Assembly (NCBI RefSeq): GCF_002994745.2 | Contig: NC_037090.1 | Span: 7,127,501 to 7,191,500 of the forward strand | Direction: 5' to 3' | Length of the DNA: 64,000 nucleotides | From: Rosa chinensis | Taxonomy: Eukaryota > Streptophyta > Magnoliopsida > Rosales > Rosaceae | Shown here: piece after piece, positions 33,641 to 47,394 of the stretch | How the letters are laid out: each line of letters opens with the position of its first letter | How positions within the stretch are numbered: the first letter of the stretch is position 1 | The notes under the pieces: model-generated | Databases searched by the model: none | What the model was told of the DNA's origin: nothing | Seen by the model: the letters and a program-made list of their open reading frames with translations, nothing else | Made by a program: the position numbers and the translations under genes

Positions 33641-34736
33641 ATATTTATAAAAAAAAATTTCTCAATGGATCTATCCGAGCAGTCAACTTACCGTTACGGC
33701 TGATAAATCAAAATTCAACACTTATGCATAAAACACAATCCATGACTTCCATTAAACATAAAAAAATGTTCACAATATCTCAATTTAGAATAGATCATGA
33801 CTACATCACTTCAGCAATCGTCCATTGACCACTGCTAATTATGAATCTAAATATACAGTCTTCCTTTAATCCTTCAGGAATGTGGATCATTGCTTCCTCA
33901 CCAGGATACATGCTCCTGCCAACAGATCATCACTTTTGGTATGATCTGATAAGAGAAGAGATGAGAGTTAGTAAAATGAATTGGTACCCAAATTTTTTTT
34001 TTTTAACAGAAAAGAAAAGGAAAATATATTAGTATCAGTACCATATCTCACAATCAGGGATTTGATTCAGAAGCCAAAAACATTAAGAAAATCTGTGAGA
34101 CTAAATGCCCAAAACATCACCAAAACTAGTCTGACTCGAGCAATAAATAGTTGAATACCATCCCGAGAAAGCTACAGTAACATCAACCTGCATAGAGTAA
34201 AAACATGTATCCAAATTCAGTTCAATATGAACTAATCAAATTATAAAATAAAAAAAAGTTTCATTATTTCTTACCAAAATGAAACTTTCATTCTAACCTT
34301 AAAAAATAAACCCAAAATTTTGATCTGCCATCAACAGAGATGCATGCAATAGCCTAAAACCAAAATCAAAACCAAAGAACCAACCAAATATAATTAATGA
34401 ACCAAAACCCTAAAATTCAAAAAGAGAAATAATTTGTTTTACCTTTTGTGTAAATATGAGATTTCATTCCATGCGGGTTCAAATTCTCGCCATTTTTAAG
34501 GAGATGAAGCGAAACTATTACAACAACTAGCCGGATGGAAGATATGTCTAATTTTGTGCAGTACGGGTAGGTGATTGAGAGATTGCTACTTCTCTGCTAT
34601 CTTCAAAACTAGAGATGGAGAAAGATAGACAAAGAGAGAGAAGAGACACCTTTTAGACAACACGACTGCTACGATTTTACCGGGATTCATAATGTTGCCC
34701 TTCTTTGTACATCAGAGAGTGAATGAGAGAGCCTTT
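33641..34736. other. No gene recognised; left flank of decayed copia element
   Basis: AT-rich with a poly-T run at about 33990-34003. A GA-rich stretch near 34610-34650 looks like a leader or promoter, and continues across the copia insertion at 47346 (cctttagaacggtctgg). The target duplication ccttt lies at 34732-34736. Confidence 0.4.
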
Positions 34737-35606
34737 TGTAGTAAATATGCACCTTTTACCCAGAACCTTGTTTCTCTTTATAGGCTTATGACTGTGCAAA
34801 CAATAATAGGATGATAATGCTAAATATCACAACAGAAAACCACAGCACAAGAACACAGAATTTTATAGAGGTTCGACAAAAACTTTGCCTACGTCCTCTG
34901 TGTGATCTCTCTTGAGAATCACTAGCACTATGGAGATAACAACTTGATTACAAGTACTTATTGAAATCCCTATGCTAATCCCCAACCCCTTTGCTAGATC
35001 TCTCTATCACCCTTGGCTCTCCCTGCCCCTATGTTTATATGTAGCTGAGATCTCTCTTTGATCTCTTCTCTAATCTGAGGACACATTATATGACCTCCCT
35101 GCATCCCTATTTATAGATTATAGGTGCTGGTTACAAACAAGTCACATTAGGATTCCTAAAACTATTAGAACAAGGAAAGAGAGCTAGCTTTCCTATTCCT
35201 AACTAGAATAGAACTTACTTTCCAGGTCTAAATCAATAGGAATAACTCTTCCTATTCCAAAACCCATTAGGATACTAGAAGAATTCCTATACGTGCGCAC
35301 TAATCTTCATTTACCCATCTGGTTTTGTCTTGAATCCTAATCAACTCAGGCATATCAACGAGCCAAATTCACAACAATCTCCACCTTGGTGAGTTGATAC
35401 CAAACTGATTGCTGCAACCTCCAGGATATCTTGTACTTCTTAAAGTAATCCTAAAACCTTCAAGAACCTTCACCTTGGCAAAAGTCTATTTGCCTCAATG
35501 CACCTCAAGTGAGGAGGTGCTCCACCTCAATCTCAATATGCTGTAAGATTGAGCAGGTTCAAGTAACACTTGAACTCCTCCATGGCAATGGGCCTGGTCA
35601 AACAAT

Positions 35607-38045
35607 CTAGACATTCTCCCCTGAATGAACTTTCTCAGTTGTTATCTTCCTTAAGTTGACCCAACCTTCGCTTTGATGACCATGAACATCAATATGTTTC
35701 GTCCCTGCTTGAAGCACTTGATTCCTTGACAAATTGATGAACCCATTCTTCATCACAACTTCTTGTTGAATTCCAAACTCACTCATTAATCCATTAAGCC
35801 ATAATGCCTCTGCGGAAGCTTCTGTTAGTGCCATACAATCTACTTCAGTGGTAGACAACGTCGTAGCTGATTCCATAGTTGCTCTACAGCTCACTAAACC
35901 TTCACCACAAGTAAAAACATAACTTGTTGCAGGTCTTGTCTTGTCTACGTCTCCTGCCAAATCTGAACCCTTAGGACCAGCAATGTATGCTTGTTCTTGT
36001 TGTCTTTCAAACACAGATTCATGCTCTTTCGTGACTCTCAAGTAATACAGAATCCACTTCACTACTTGCCAGTGCCGTCTACCCGGATTCACCTTATACT
36101 TTGACACAATGCTCAATGCTTGAGCTAAACCTGGTCTTGTGCAAATTCTAGCATAGATAAGACATCCCACTACTCTTGCATAAGACACATTCATCATCTT
36201 ATCTAACTCCTTCGTAGATGATCTCTGCACACTTAACTGGAAGTGTGCTACTGGTGGAGTAGACACAGGTTCATAAAACAGCCATATTTTTCCCGCTTCT
36301 CTGTCCCTCCTTATCTTCACTCCTAGGATCTGTTGTGCAGTTTCTAGATCCTTTATGTCGAATTCCTTCCTTAGTTGTGTCATTAAATTTGAAATTCTAG
36401 ACATATCCTGACATGTAGTTAACACGTCACCTAAATAAAGTAGTAATAGTAAAACCATACTATCCTTGAACACATGATGATAAACGCAGCTATTCACTGG
36501 TGAGATTTGGTCAAAATCGACCCTTACTTTCTGCGAATTCTCCTTGGCCAATACCTGAGCTTTGAATCTCATGGCTTCCTCATCATTCATTCCTTCCTTT
36601 TTCCTATAAACCCACTTACAGCCAACCTGATTTCTTTCTTTGGGCTTAGGAACCGACTCATGAACCAAGTCCTTCTATATGGACTTCTTCATCTGTTCTA
36701 ACATAGCTCCCATCCAACTTTCTTGTACATTATTTGCTATAGCTTCGTGATACGTGGTTGGATCTCCTGGACTGAAACTTAGAGCATACTTGTCCAATGC
36801 AATGCATATCTGGAACTCCTGCCCAAGTGACTGACGAACCGAGTCGTAGGTTCGCAGTGCTAATTTCTCCACCTGAGCTTGTATTAATGACTGCTGTTGT
36901 TGCTCTAAGAATTCTTCCTCAATAACCCCTTTTATCATGCTCCACCTGCTCAATTTGTTCCACCTGAGCTGGAGTTTCTTCCATGATCCCTTTGGTTAGA
37001 GGAAATTCGGTTGCTTTCTCTACAACATCAATCTTCTTCTTCACCTCACTTGTCTTGACTTCATTGAACGACATTGTCTCCTCATCAAAAATGACATGTC
37101 TACTTAGAACCCTTTTCTTGCTGACAATATCCCATAACTTGTAGCCCTCTACTCCTTTCTCAATACTGAGAAATATGCACTTGCGTGACTTTGGCCTGAG
37201 TTTGGTTTGCTCATTGTTGGAAATATGAGCATATGTGCTGCAACCAAACACCCTTAAGTTAGAATAGTCAACTGGTTCTCCAGACCATACCTCCTCTGCA
37301 CACTTGAAGTCCAAGACTTTTGATGGTGACCGATTAACCAAGTAACACACATGGTTAATTGCATCTGCCCAAAAAGTGTCCGGTAATCCTGCATGCAACC
37401 GCATGCTTCTTTCTCTCTCCAAGAGAGTTTTATTCATCCTTCTAGCAACTCCGTTTTGTTGGAGATTCTCTTTCACCGTGAAGTGTCTCGTGATTCCTTC
37501 ATCCTTGCAAAATTGTAAGAACCTTTTCATTCTATATTCACTGCCATCGTTGCTTCTCAAATACTTGATTTTTCTGCCTGTTAGATTTTCTACTTCTGTT
37601 TTCCACTCCTTAAACTTGGTGAAAACCTCATATTTCTCCCTCATAAAGTAGACCCAAATCTTCCTCGAAAAATCATCTTAAAAAGTAACAAAGTACTTGA
37701 AGCCTCCCATAGACCTTACTGTTGCCGGCCCCATACATCTGAGTGAATATAATCCAGCAATCCTTTGCTTTTGTTCTCACAATTTGCTAACTTGAATGCC
37801 ACCTTCTGCTTCCCAAGAATACAATCCTTGCAGAAGTTCAGTTTGCAAATACTGATACCTTCTAGCTTACGTTTCTTGTCGAGTTCCTGCATTCCTCTTT
37901 GACTCATGTGCCCAAGGCGATGATGCCATAGCTCAGTCTTGTCTTTTACCTCAGCAGAAATTACAACTCCACCTATTATTGCAGTCCCTTGAAGCTTGTA
38001 TAAGTTGTTAGGTTGAATGTCGCCCTTCATCACAACAAGTGATCA
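35607..38045 (-). pseudogene. Broken copia pol of the decayed element
   Basis: Fragments in shifting frames. 38033-37716: GAG-pre-integrase HHCC region (ELWHHRLGHMSQRG ... FCKDCILGKQ). 37644-36919: integrase core (YLRSNDGSEY, then NGVARRMNKTLLERERSM, where the usual Glu of the NGVAE motif is Arg) and its C-terminal part. 36953-36675: linker to RT. 36668-35607: RT and RNase H with an internal deletion that removes much of the palm; the YVDD-type motif is replaced by LYLGDVLTT. An RNase H-like end follows (ATMESATTLSTTEVDCMALTEA). Frameshifts, stops and lost catalytic residues make it non-functional. Confidence 0.88.
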
Positions 38046-38386
38046 CTTGAGAACTTTGAGTCTTCCCTCTTCAGAGCGATACCTATATCTGGCCTTGTCC
38101 AAAGTAACCAAAGATATCAAGTTCTTCCTTAACTTAGTAATATATATCTGACATTCTCCAGCATTCTAACAACTCCATCATGCATTCTGATTTTCACTAA
38201 TCCAATACCTAGGATCCTACACGATAAGTCATCTCCCCTAAAAACCTCTCCACTGCTACTATCCTCATATGTGTCGAACCATTCTCAGATTGCACACATG
38301 TGGAAAGTACAACCGGTATCCAAAATCCAATTTCTGAAAGCATTGGAGCTGGCTGCTACCACAAGGAGTTCACCGTCATCTTTATC

Positions 38387-39285
38387 TTATTTGATGACTA
38401 CATTGGTTGTGTTTGAACTCCCTGCCATCGCCTCTACTTTCACCTTCCCTTCTTTGCAGTTTCTTTTCAAGTGGTAGGCAGCACCACATTTGAAGCAACC
38501 TTTCTTGTATTTTTCCTTGGATTTTGATGTACCCTTGTTACCAGATTTATCCTTCTTACTTGTCAACTGACCTGTCTCCTTGCCCTTGACATGAATGCCT
38601 CCTTCTTGAGAGCTTTCGGTCTCCATACTCATCTTAAAATAATATTGAATAGCTTCGGTAATCTCACCGTACTTGAGAGAATCCTTACCGGAAACGAGTC
38701 TGGTGATGAAGTGCTCGAATGAAGCTGGTAAAGATCTTAGCAGCATAAGTGCTTTCTCCTTATCTTTATACCTCACATCCACCTTTGATAAATTGGCAAC
38801 ACAAATCTGAAATTTATTCAGATGATCTTGCAGATCCCCGCCTTCATCCATCCGAAGACTATAGAGTTCATCTTTCAAGAAGAGTTTATCCGCGTCAACC
38901 TCTTTGACATTGTCCAATGTCTTGTTGTTGTCCATATTCTCACCAATATGAACCTTGCCCGCGTAAACCTTCTTGAGATAATCCCAGGTCTCTTTGTTGT
39001 TCATATTCTCACTGGCACTAGCCAATACATGAACCAATACATGATCAGCAAGATGTAGCCCTATAAAGCTCTTTGCCTTCTTGTCCATCTTCTACCAAAC
39101 CTTGTCTGCCATATTAGCTGCCTTATTCTCTATCCCGAGAATAGCCTCGTACAGACCTTGTAGAATCAGGACACTTTTCATCTTCCTCTGCCATAATGTG
39201 AAGTTATCCTTCCCATTCAACATAATGGGCATCACATTGCTGTCTGCGTTTGCCTTGTCATCTGCCATTTTAGAAACACCTTGAG
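38387..39285 (-). pseudogene. Broken copia gag of the decayed element
   Basis: Starts with MADDKANADSNVMPIMLNG and FTLWQRKMKSVLILQGL, the copia Gag N-terminus. An in-frame TAG follows ADKVW; the frame then continues KMDKKAKSFIGLHLADHVLV to 38387, including one CCHC knuckle CFKCGAAYHLKRNC. The stop separates the N-terminal ~60 residues from the rest. Confidence 0.85.
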
Positions 39286-39484
39286 CCTAAGCTCTGATAC
39301 CACTTTGTAGTAAATATGCACCTTTTACCCAGAACCTTGTTTCTCTTTATAGGCTTATGAGTTATGACTGTGCAAACAATAATAGGATGATAATGCTAAA
39401 TATCACAACAGAAAACCACAGCACATGAACACAAAATTTTATAGAGGTTCGACAAAAACTTTGCCTACATCCTCTGTGTGATCT

Positions 39485-41549
39485 TGATGCGCTCAAAGCA
39501 AGCACATAATTTAACCCTGAAAATATCGTTAGTAGTATAAGTAAATAGGGATCGTTCTATTCCGGGGATTGAGGGTACACCTGTAATTGTGAAACAAATA
39601 AAGAAAAGTATTATTTACAAAAATAAAATAAAGAATATAAATATATACAATTGTATAAACAAATAAAGAATTAAAATAATAAAGTATTATTTACAAAAAT
39701 AAAATAAAGAATAAATATATACAAGTAAACACAAATAAAGGGGGGGTTTAAGATTTATAGAATTGAAAATTAAGATAAATAAAATAAAGAAAATGTAAAA
39801 ACATATATACAAGGGTGAATCGCAAGGAACAAAGATCAAAACCACATCCATATGCAAGAAATCCAATTACAATTCCTATAGTTGATTTTAAATGTCATGA
39901 GAGAGGAGTTGATCATGTGAAACATTCGAAAGCAAATGATTTCCCATATTTTACTTTTCAATGCTAATTAACCTAAGCGAAAGCACCTAGATTAATTCTA
40001 TCAAACATGCAATCAAGCCCTAGAAAGCTAGTCAATCATGACATGTTCAACGCATTAGACATAGAGAAAGGCTATCAACTCAAGTGTACAACTTAGTTAT
40101 GGAAAAGTCCACCTAATTGCAATCCTCTTCAATTAAATTCGATTCTTGTCCAGAACCTTTACTACTTTTGATTCAAGTTACACAAAACGAAAAGTCGATT
40201 TCATGTTCTTAAACCTAGCACCAATTACATGCAAATCCTATAAGTGTCGACCCAAATAAGATAAACATATAAAAGTTTTCTATCAAGCAAATTCAATCGA
40301 ACAATCACACATAAGCAACTTAGGAATCACAACATAGAAATCGAAAATCTTATTTAAACATAGAAATTGGGCTTAAACTTTGCCCTAAACATTATTGTTA
40401 ACTAGAAATCATAGTTTTACAAAATCAAACAAAGAAAACAAGAGAAAGGATATAATACACCTTGAAAGATGAATGATAAAGCCTTGAGACGAAGAACTTG
40501 AAGATCCTTGAAAGCAAGCAATCTTCTAGGGACGACACAAGGGTGGATGGCGGTTGGGAAATTGATGTATTGCATGGCTTCTCTTTCTCTTGGCTTGAAA
40601 ATGAAGAATAAGAAAACTAGAGAATGGAAAAGAAATATGGAGAGGAAATGGAGAGACAAGGAGATGGAATGGATGAAGGAATGTGTTTTAGAATGAGAGG
40701 AGAAGGTGTTTATATAGGGAAGAAAAAGAAGAGTGAAATGATGAGTGGAAGAAAAATAATGAAAGTGGAGTATGAAAGTGATTTGTAAAATATGGAAAAG
40801 AAAGAGAAATGATGAAATGAAAGCAAAGCATGAAGGTGCAGCAACATGGAAGTGATGATGATCTATTAAAGAGATTGTAGAAAAAATATATCCAAGGAAA
40901 AAGAGAAAAGCATCTAGCTTTCTTCATGTGGGTGGGAAACATGAATATGTGGTGTTGAGCTGTTTTCAGGTCAGTTTCTTCCCCTTTATTCCTTCAATTA
41001 TTTCTCCAATAAGACTTCATTATATGCCTTCGACTTCTTCATATGAAATGTTCCACTATGAGTGTAGATCATCCTGACAAATTTTCAGAGCTTCAATCCA
41101 TGTGGTTCGGCCGGAAATGCTGCTGGACCTCTTACAGGTCCAGTTTTCCGGTTTTGCTTCTGTAGAAAATTGGGCTGATTGTTTGAAGGCCTTCCACTCA
41201 TATTTTTCTCTGGTACTCTTCATAAGAAATGATCATTTGGGTGTCTAGAATGGATCTGGAAGGTTTCAGCTCATTTGAAGTTCATTTGGTCAGGCGGCCG
41301 GTCCTTCTTCTTTGCTTGGCTTGGTTTCTCCTAGCCGGAGTAGGAATATGTGTAAAATTGATCTTTTAGTACATTTCCATTTTTCTCCATCATTTCCAGG
41401 TAATTATGGACCTAACGCTCATTTCACCTTCATTTACTCCAATGTACCTAAAAATAGAAATTGAATTAAAAATCGATTCAGTTAAGGAATTAACTAAGCA
41501 AAATGTGAGGAATTAACTATTAAAATATCACATTAAAATGCTCCTATCA
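39485..41549 (-). repeat. 3' LTR of LARD
   Basis: 2065 bp, near-identical to 44809-46872. The small open frames inside it (for example 40417-40659) recur unchanged in the other LTR and are not genes. Confidence 0.95.
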
Positions 41550-44500
41550 AATTCCCCCACACTTAGCTTTTGCTAGTCCCTTAGCAAAACAAAACAAAAA
41601 AAATCCAAAACAGAACAAAGACTTGACAAAAAGCAAGTAAATGACTCTATTGCTCCTAACTGTTGTCTCAGAGACTCCAAACTCATGGCTTTCACGTTAA
41701 ACACTTAATCAAAATCACAAAGATAATTTCATGGTTAATAAAACTGTGACATTCATATGACTAAGCAAGATATGGAGAACTTAAGTTATACAGTGAATGA
41801 TAGCATGTTTCGAACAAGTCCAATCCAAACTCACAGGGCATACTCTCGATTTTTCTCTCAGAAATGGCTATGCTTAAAAGCTTCACACTCAAGTATATGC
41901 AAGAGAACAAATTGTAAGGCAACAAACAGCTTGCATATTTCATCAATAAACACATTTTGTGAAGAATTTTTAAAGACCTCATGAAATGACTGAGTGCACA
42001 AATGGACCTAAACCATAAGCTCGACTGCGTAACTGACTCCACTAACCAAAGGCTGCCCATCTCAAGGATCAAGTCAGCACTTAAAATAGGTTGTAATGGG
42101 GCTAAGCTAGGGTTTTCGAAATGAAGATTAAGGATACAAAAAAATCCTAAGGACCTAGCAGAGCATATAAGGACCACCTTATGTCATTATTTTTGTAGAC
42201 CAAATATCATTGTTTTGGGCCAAACCTTCACTCTAACCAACATGGGAATGGACAAAGGCATAATTTTCAACTTTGAGCCTTCTACAAATTTGCAAGTCCA
42301 AAACCACACTTCAACATTTTCCCAAGAGTTTTCTTTTCAATTTTTCTTCTCTTTTGCCGCTTTTCTTTCTTTCTTTCTTTCTTTTTTTTTTCAAGGCAAA
42401 ATATATATATATTTTTTTTTTCTTGAATTTTCCCCACCCCACACTTGTCTTTCATCGTCACCCCTACATACTATGTCATGCTCTACTAATTCCTTAAGAC
42501 AAGGGTAGAGATATCATGTACTAAGCTCATGGTAGGGTAGTGAGGGTGATGAAACAAAGGTTTTCAACGTAGGCTCAAAGGGGTTCATTCTAAGGAGTCC
42601 CACGACGGGCACAATTGGGGATACATGCTTGTTTGGCTATGGTGGTTACCCTAATGCCTTCTATCCTATCCAGGATCAGTGCATATTATGGCATACAAGT
42701 TTTGACAGTCACAACAGCCGAGTTCTAGTACTCTCTAGTCCATTAAAATCTATGGCACATGATCATTAGATTTCCAAAGAATGATGAGGTTTTGCAAATA
42801 CAGCCACGAAATTCTAGAATTATCAATAAGCACTCGAAAAGAAAGTATTTTAGCTCAACAGCTCACTTAGGGTCAAATGAATCAGACTTAATCCTAGCAT
42901 GCTTAATTAACCAAGTTACAATCCTATCTCAAATCTTCATACAAGTATCACAACGTCGATTAACCACATAATTCAATTAAGTCCTATTTTGATTGTGAAA
43001 ACCTTCAGCCATGAATTCGGAGACATGTTCATCCTAGACGTTAGGAGCATCCTAAGACTCAAAAACAAAAACAAAAGTAACCAATTTTTTTTTTTTTTTT
43101 TAATTTTTGACATTTTTCGATTTTTTTTTTTGTATTTTTCAATATATATGACTCAAGATAAAAGTGTAAATCCATTCCCCCACACTTAAATATTGCATTG
43201 TCCTCAATGTAATCAAGCATAAGCATGCAATGAAACACTTAAGCATATAGGGATGAAATTTACGAAAATAACTACTAAAACAAACAAGCAAAAACGAAAA
43301 AATAAAAGATAAGGATAAAGAAAGCAAATCTGATTTGCATGGGTTGCCTCCCAAGTAGCGCTTGGTTTTAACGTCTTCTCAGCCTAGACGTGGTTTCCTC
43401 TTGTCCTCAGTTGGTGGAACCTTCAAAGCCTCCCTTTGGGTTTGGAATTGTATTGCTTGGAAGCTTACCACTCTCATGAAACTTGGTCATGAAGTCCACC
43501 ACTTGTCCCATTTGCTTCTTGAGCTCTGCAATGTCCTTGGTATAGTTCTGTTGTCCTTGAAGCAAAGTCCTACGGAGATGCAGACATGGCTTAGTATAGT
43601 GTATAAATTTTTTTTTAATTTTATATATATATATATATATATTTTTTTTTTTTGTAAATAGCTGAATTTAATAAGACTGAATAAATGCAGTTTTTTTTTT
43701 TTTAATATATAGGACTCAAAAATAAAAGACAAAAATATATATAGGACTCAAAATGAAAGACAAAAATATAAATCTCTTCCCCCACACTTAAATATTGCAT
43801 TATCTTCAATGTAATCAATTAAAAGCATGCAATGAAATAAGTAAGCATAGATAGAAGACATTTACGAAAACAAATCCTAAAATAAAAACAATAGAGAAAA
43901 AATGAAAAATAAAAAGAAATAGGGATAGACAAAGCAAATCTGATTATATTTTGAATTGGGTTGCCTCCCAAGTAGCGCTTGTATTTTACGTCTTGCAGCC
44001 AGACGGTACCTACATTAAATAAAGTTAGTAACTATAATTAACAAAGAAATACAAAATAAAAACAAGTATAACTATTAATCACAAATTACAAGTATAATTA
44101 ACAAGTATACTGTACATATGACACAAGTTAAGTACACAAGTGAGTATAAAACGTGAAAAGTATTTTTACAAGTTTAAAGTGTGAAACAACAAAATAATTT
44201 ACACGTATAGAGTATTCACAAGTATTTCTTTTATTATACACATTATTGATATCGAATCAAATTCCAAGCGGTAAATTAAGTGGACGTGCGGCCCAAGTAT
44301 AGTCGCCTAGACACAAACTCCCTTTCAAATCGTTTGGGCAACCTTACTGAAATGGCCAGGTGGGGGAGGACGAACACGAGAGGAAAAATCCATTTTGGCA
44401 TGAGCTACTCCCACATAGTGGTTTAGGCCCATTTGCAAGCACTTCTGGATTCAAAAACCCGTCATGAACGTTGTCCCCTTCCTAGACACCATTCCACATA

Positions 44501-44808
44501 GGCTATACTTACTAAGATGAAAAAGTTCATAAGTGTGAAGACAGTTCAACAAGTGTTAATAAAGGCCGCCCTCAACCTTAAGGGACCTGAGCTAGGTACC
44601 AATAAGGGGTTTAGGCCAATATTAACAAAAGAGACTTCACCTATTCCTCTCAATTTACAACCTACAATTAAAATTCGTGTTCAATAATATAAATAATATC
44701 CTAGTTAATTTAAACTAAGTTTCAAACAATTTATATACAACAAATATATACAATAAATGACACAATTTAGCAAGTGATTTTTCAATCCCCGGCAACGGCG
44801 CCAAAAAT
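41550..44808 (-). other. Non-coding interior of LARD
   Basis: No gag, pol or env homology. It carries an internal duplication: about 43175-43375 resembles about 43775-43990 (cccccacacttaaatattgc, then gggttgcctcccaagtagcg). Several long T and TA tracts are present (43080-43140, 43610-43650). The repeated purine-tract-like cccccacactta also occurs at the LTR junction. Confidence 0.8.
44786..44803 (-). other. tRNA-Asp primer-binding site of LARD
   Basis: 18 bases matching the complement of the 3' end of plant tRNA-Asp including CCA, five bases from the 5' LTR. Confidence 0.85.
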
Positions 44809-46872
44809 TGATGCGCTAAAAAGCAAGCGCGCAATTTAACCCTGAAAATATCGTTAGTAGTATAAGTAAATAGGGATCGTTCTATTCCGGGGATTGAGGG
44901 TACACCTGTAATTGTGAAACAAATAAAGAAAAGTATTATTTACAAAATAAAATAAAGAATATAAATATATACAATTGTATAAACAAATAAAGAATTAAAA
45001 TAATAAAGTATTATTTACAAAAATAAAATAAAGAATAAATATATACAAGTAAACACAAATAAAGGGGGGTTTAAGATTTATAGAATTGAAAATTAAGATA
45101 AATAAAATAAAGAAAATGTAAAAACATATATACAAGGGTGAATCGCAAGGAACAAAGATCAAAACCACATCCATATGCAAGAAATCCAATTACAATTCCT
45201 ATAGTTGATTTTAAATGTCATGAGAGAGGAGTTGATCATGTGAAACATTCGAAAGCAAATGATTTCCCATATTTTACTTTTCAATGCTAATTAACCTAAG
45301 CGAAAGCACCTAGATTAATTCTATCAAACATGCAATCAAGCCCTAGAAAGCTAGTCAATCATGACATGTTCAACGCATTAGACATAGAGAAAGGCTATCA
45401 ACTCAAGTGTACAACTTAGTTATGGAAAAGTCCACCTAATTGCAATCCTCTTCAATTAAATTCGATTCTTGTCCAGAACCTTTACTACTTTTGATTCAAG
45501 TTACACAAAACGAAAAGTCGATTTCATGTTCTTAAACCTAGCACCAATTACATGCAAATCCTATAAGTGTCGACCCAAATAAGATAAACATATAAAAGTT
45601 TTCTATCAAGCAAATTCAATCGAACAATCACACATAAGCAACTTAGGAATCACAACATAGAAATCGAAAATCTTATTTAAACATAGAAATTGGGCTTAAA
45701 CTTTGCCCTAAACATTATTGTTAACTAGAAATCATAGTTTTACAAAATCAAACAAAGAAAACAAGAGAAAGGATATAATACACCTTGAAAGATGAATGAT
45801 AAAGCCTTGAGACGAAGAACTTGAAGATCCTTGAAAGCAAGCAATCTTCTAGGGACGACACAAGGGTGGATGGCGGTTGGGAAATTGATGTATTGCATGG
45901 CTTCTCTTTCTCTTGGCTTGAAAATGAAGAATAAGAAAACTAGAGAATGGAAAAGAAATATGGAGAGGAAATGGAGAGACAAGGAGATGGAATGGATGAA
46001 GGAATGTGTTTTAGAATGAGAGGAGAAGGTGTTTATATAGGGAAGAAAAAGAAGAGTGAAATGATGAGTGGAAGAAAAATAATGAAAGTGGAGTATGAAA
46101 GTGATTTGTAAAATATGGAAAAGAAAGAGAAATGATGAAATGAAAGCAAAGCATGAAGGTGCAGCAACATGGAAGTGATGATGATCTATTAAAGAGATTG
46201 TAGAAAAAATATATCCAAGGAAAAAGAGAAAAGCATCTAGCTTTCTTCATGTGGGTGGGAAACATGAATATGTGGTGTTGAGCTGTTTTCAGGTCAGTTT
46301 CTTCCCCTTTATTCCTTCAATTATTTCTCCAATAAGACTTCATTATATGCCTTCGACTTCTTCATATGAAATGTTCCACTATGAGTGTAGATCATCCTGA
46401 CAAATTTTCAGAGCTTCAATCCATGTGGTTGGGCCGGAAATGCTGTTGGACCTCTTACAGGTCCAGTTTTCCGGTTTTGCTTCTGTAGAAAATTGGGCTG
46501 ATTGTTTGAAGGCCTTCCACTCATATTTTTCTCTGGTACTCTTCATAAGAAATGATCATTTGGGTGTCTAGAATGGATCTGGAAGGTTTCAGCTCATTTG
46601 AAGTTCATTTGGTCAGGCGGCCGGTCCTTCTTCTTTGCTTGGCTTGGTTTCTCCTAGCCGGAGTAGGAATATGTGTAAAATTGATCTTTTAGTACATTTC
46701 CATTTTTCTCCATCATTTCCAGGTAATTATGGACCTAACGCTCATTTCACCTTCATTTACTCCAATGTACCTAAAAATAGAAATTGAATTAAAAATCGAT
46801 TCAGTTAAGGAATTAACTAAGCAAAATGTGAGGAATTAACTATTAAAATATCACATTAAAATGCTCCTATCA
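44809..46872 (-). repeat. 5' LTR of LARD
   Basis: 2064 bp. Differs from the other LTR near its first 30 bases (tgatgcgctaaaaagcaagc versus tgatgcgctcaaagcaagca) and at scattered sites. Confidence 0.95.
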
Positions 46873-47394
46873 GATCTCTCTTGAGAATCACTAGCACTAT
46901 GGAGATAACAACTTGATTACAAGTACTTATTGAAATCCCTATGCTAATCCCCAACCCCTTTGCTAGATCTCTCTATCACCCTTGGCTCTCCCTGCCCCTG
47001 TGTTTATATGTAGCTGAGATCTCTCTTTGATCTCTTCTCTAATCTGAGGACACATTATATGACCTCCCTGCATCCCTATTTATAGATTATAGGTGCTGGT
47101 TACAAACAAGTCACATTAGGATTCCTAAAACTATTAGAACAAGGAAAGAGAGCTAGCTTTCGTATTCCTAACTAGAATAGAACTTACTTTCCAGGTCTAA
47201 ATCAATAGGAATAACTCTTCCTATTCCAAAACCCATTAGGATACTAGAAGAATTCCTGTACGTGCGCACTAATCTTCATTTACCCATCTGGTTTTGTCTT
47301 GAATCCTAATCAACTCAGGCATATCAACGAGCCAAATTCACAACACCTTTAGAACGGTCTGGAAGATCTGAGAAGGGGAAAGTGGGTTTGGAGT

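Larger units (their letters stand above)
39485..46872 (-). mobile_element. LARD (large non-autonomous LTR retrotransposon) nested in the copia LTR
   Basis: LTRs 39485-41549 (2065 bp) and 44809-46872 (2064 bp) are nearly identical (about six substitutions and a few indels by eye). Ends are TG...CA (tgatgcgc ... ctcctatca). Target duplications gatct sit at 39480-39484 and 46873-46877; the other copia LTR has the unbroken site near 34905. The primer-binding site at 44786-44803 is the complement of tRNA-Asp (TGGCGCCGTTGCCGGGGA on the sense strand), as in many Ty3/gypsy Tat/Athila elements. A purine tract (GTGTGGGGGAATT) abuts the 3' LTR at about 41551-41563. The 3.26-kb interior has no gag or pol, so proteins must come from elsewhere. 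Confidence 0.95.
34737..47345 (-). mobile_element. Decayed Ty1/copia element with a nested LARD in its 5' LTR
   Basis: Left (3') LTR 34737-35376 (640 bp). The right (5') LTR is split into 39306-39484 and 46878-47345. Ends are TG...CA (tgtagtaaat ... attcacaaca). Target duplications ccttt sit at 34732-34736 and 47346-47350. A primer-binding site complementary to initiator tRNA-Met (TGGTATCAGAGC on the sense strand, about 39293-39304) lies beside the 5' LTR, and a purine tract CAAGGTGGAGAT lies beside the 3' LTR. Gag and pol are broken. LTRs differ by about seven substitutions and one 7-bp indel by eye, so the element is older than both the young copia and the LARD nested within it. Confidence 0.95.

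Noticed and set aside
40417..40942. Open frames that recur at 45740-46265
   Set aside because: Lie within the two copies of the LARD LTR; non-coding.
44781..44808. Possible tRNA-Asp gene fragment
   Set aside because: Only 18 bases adjoining an LTR: a primer-binding site.
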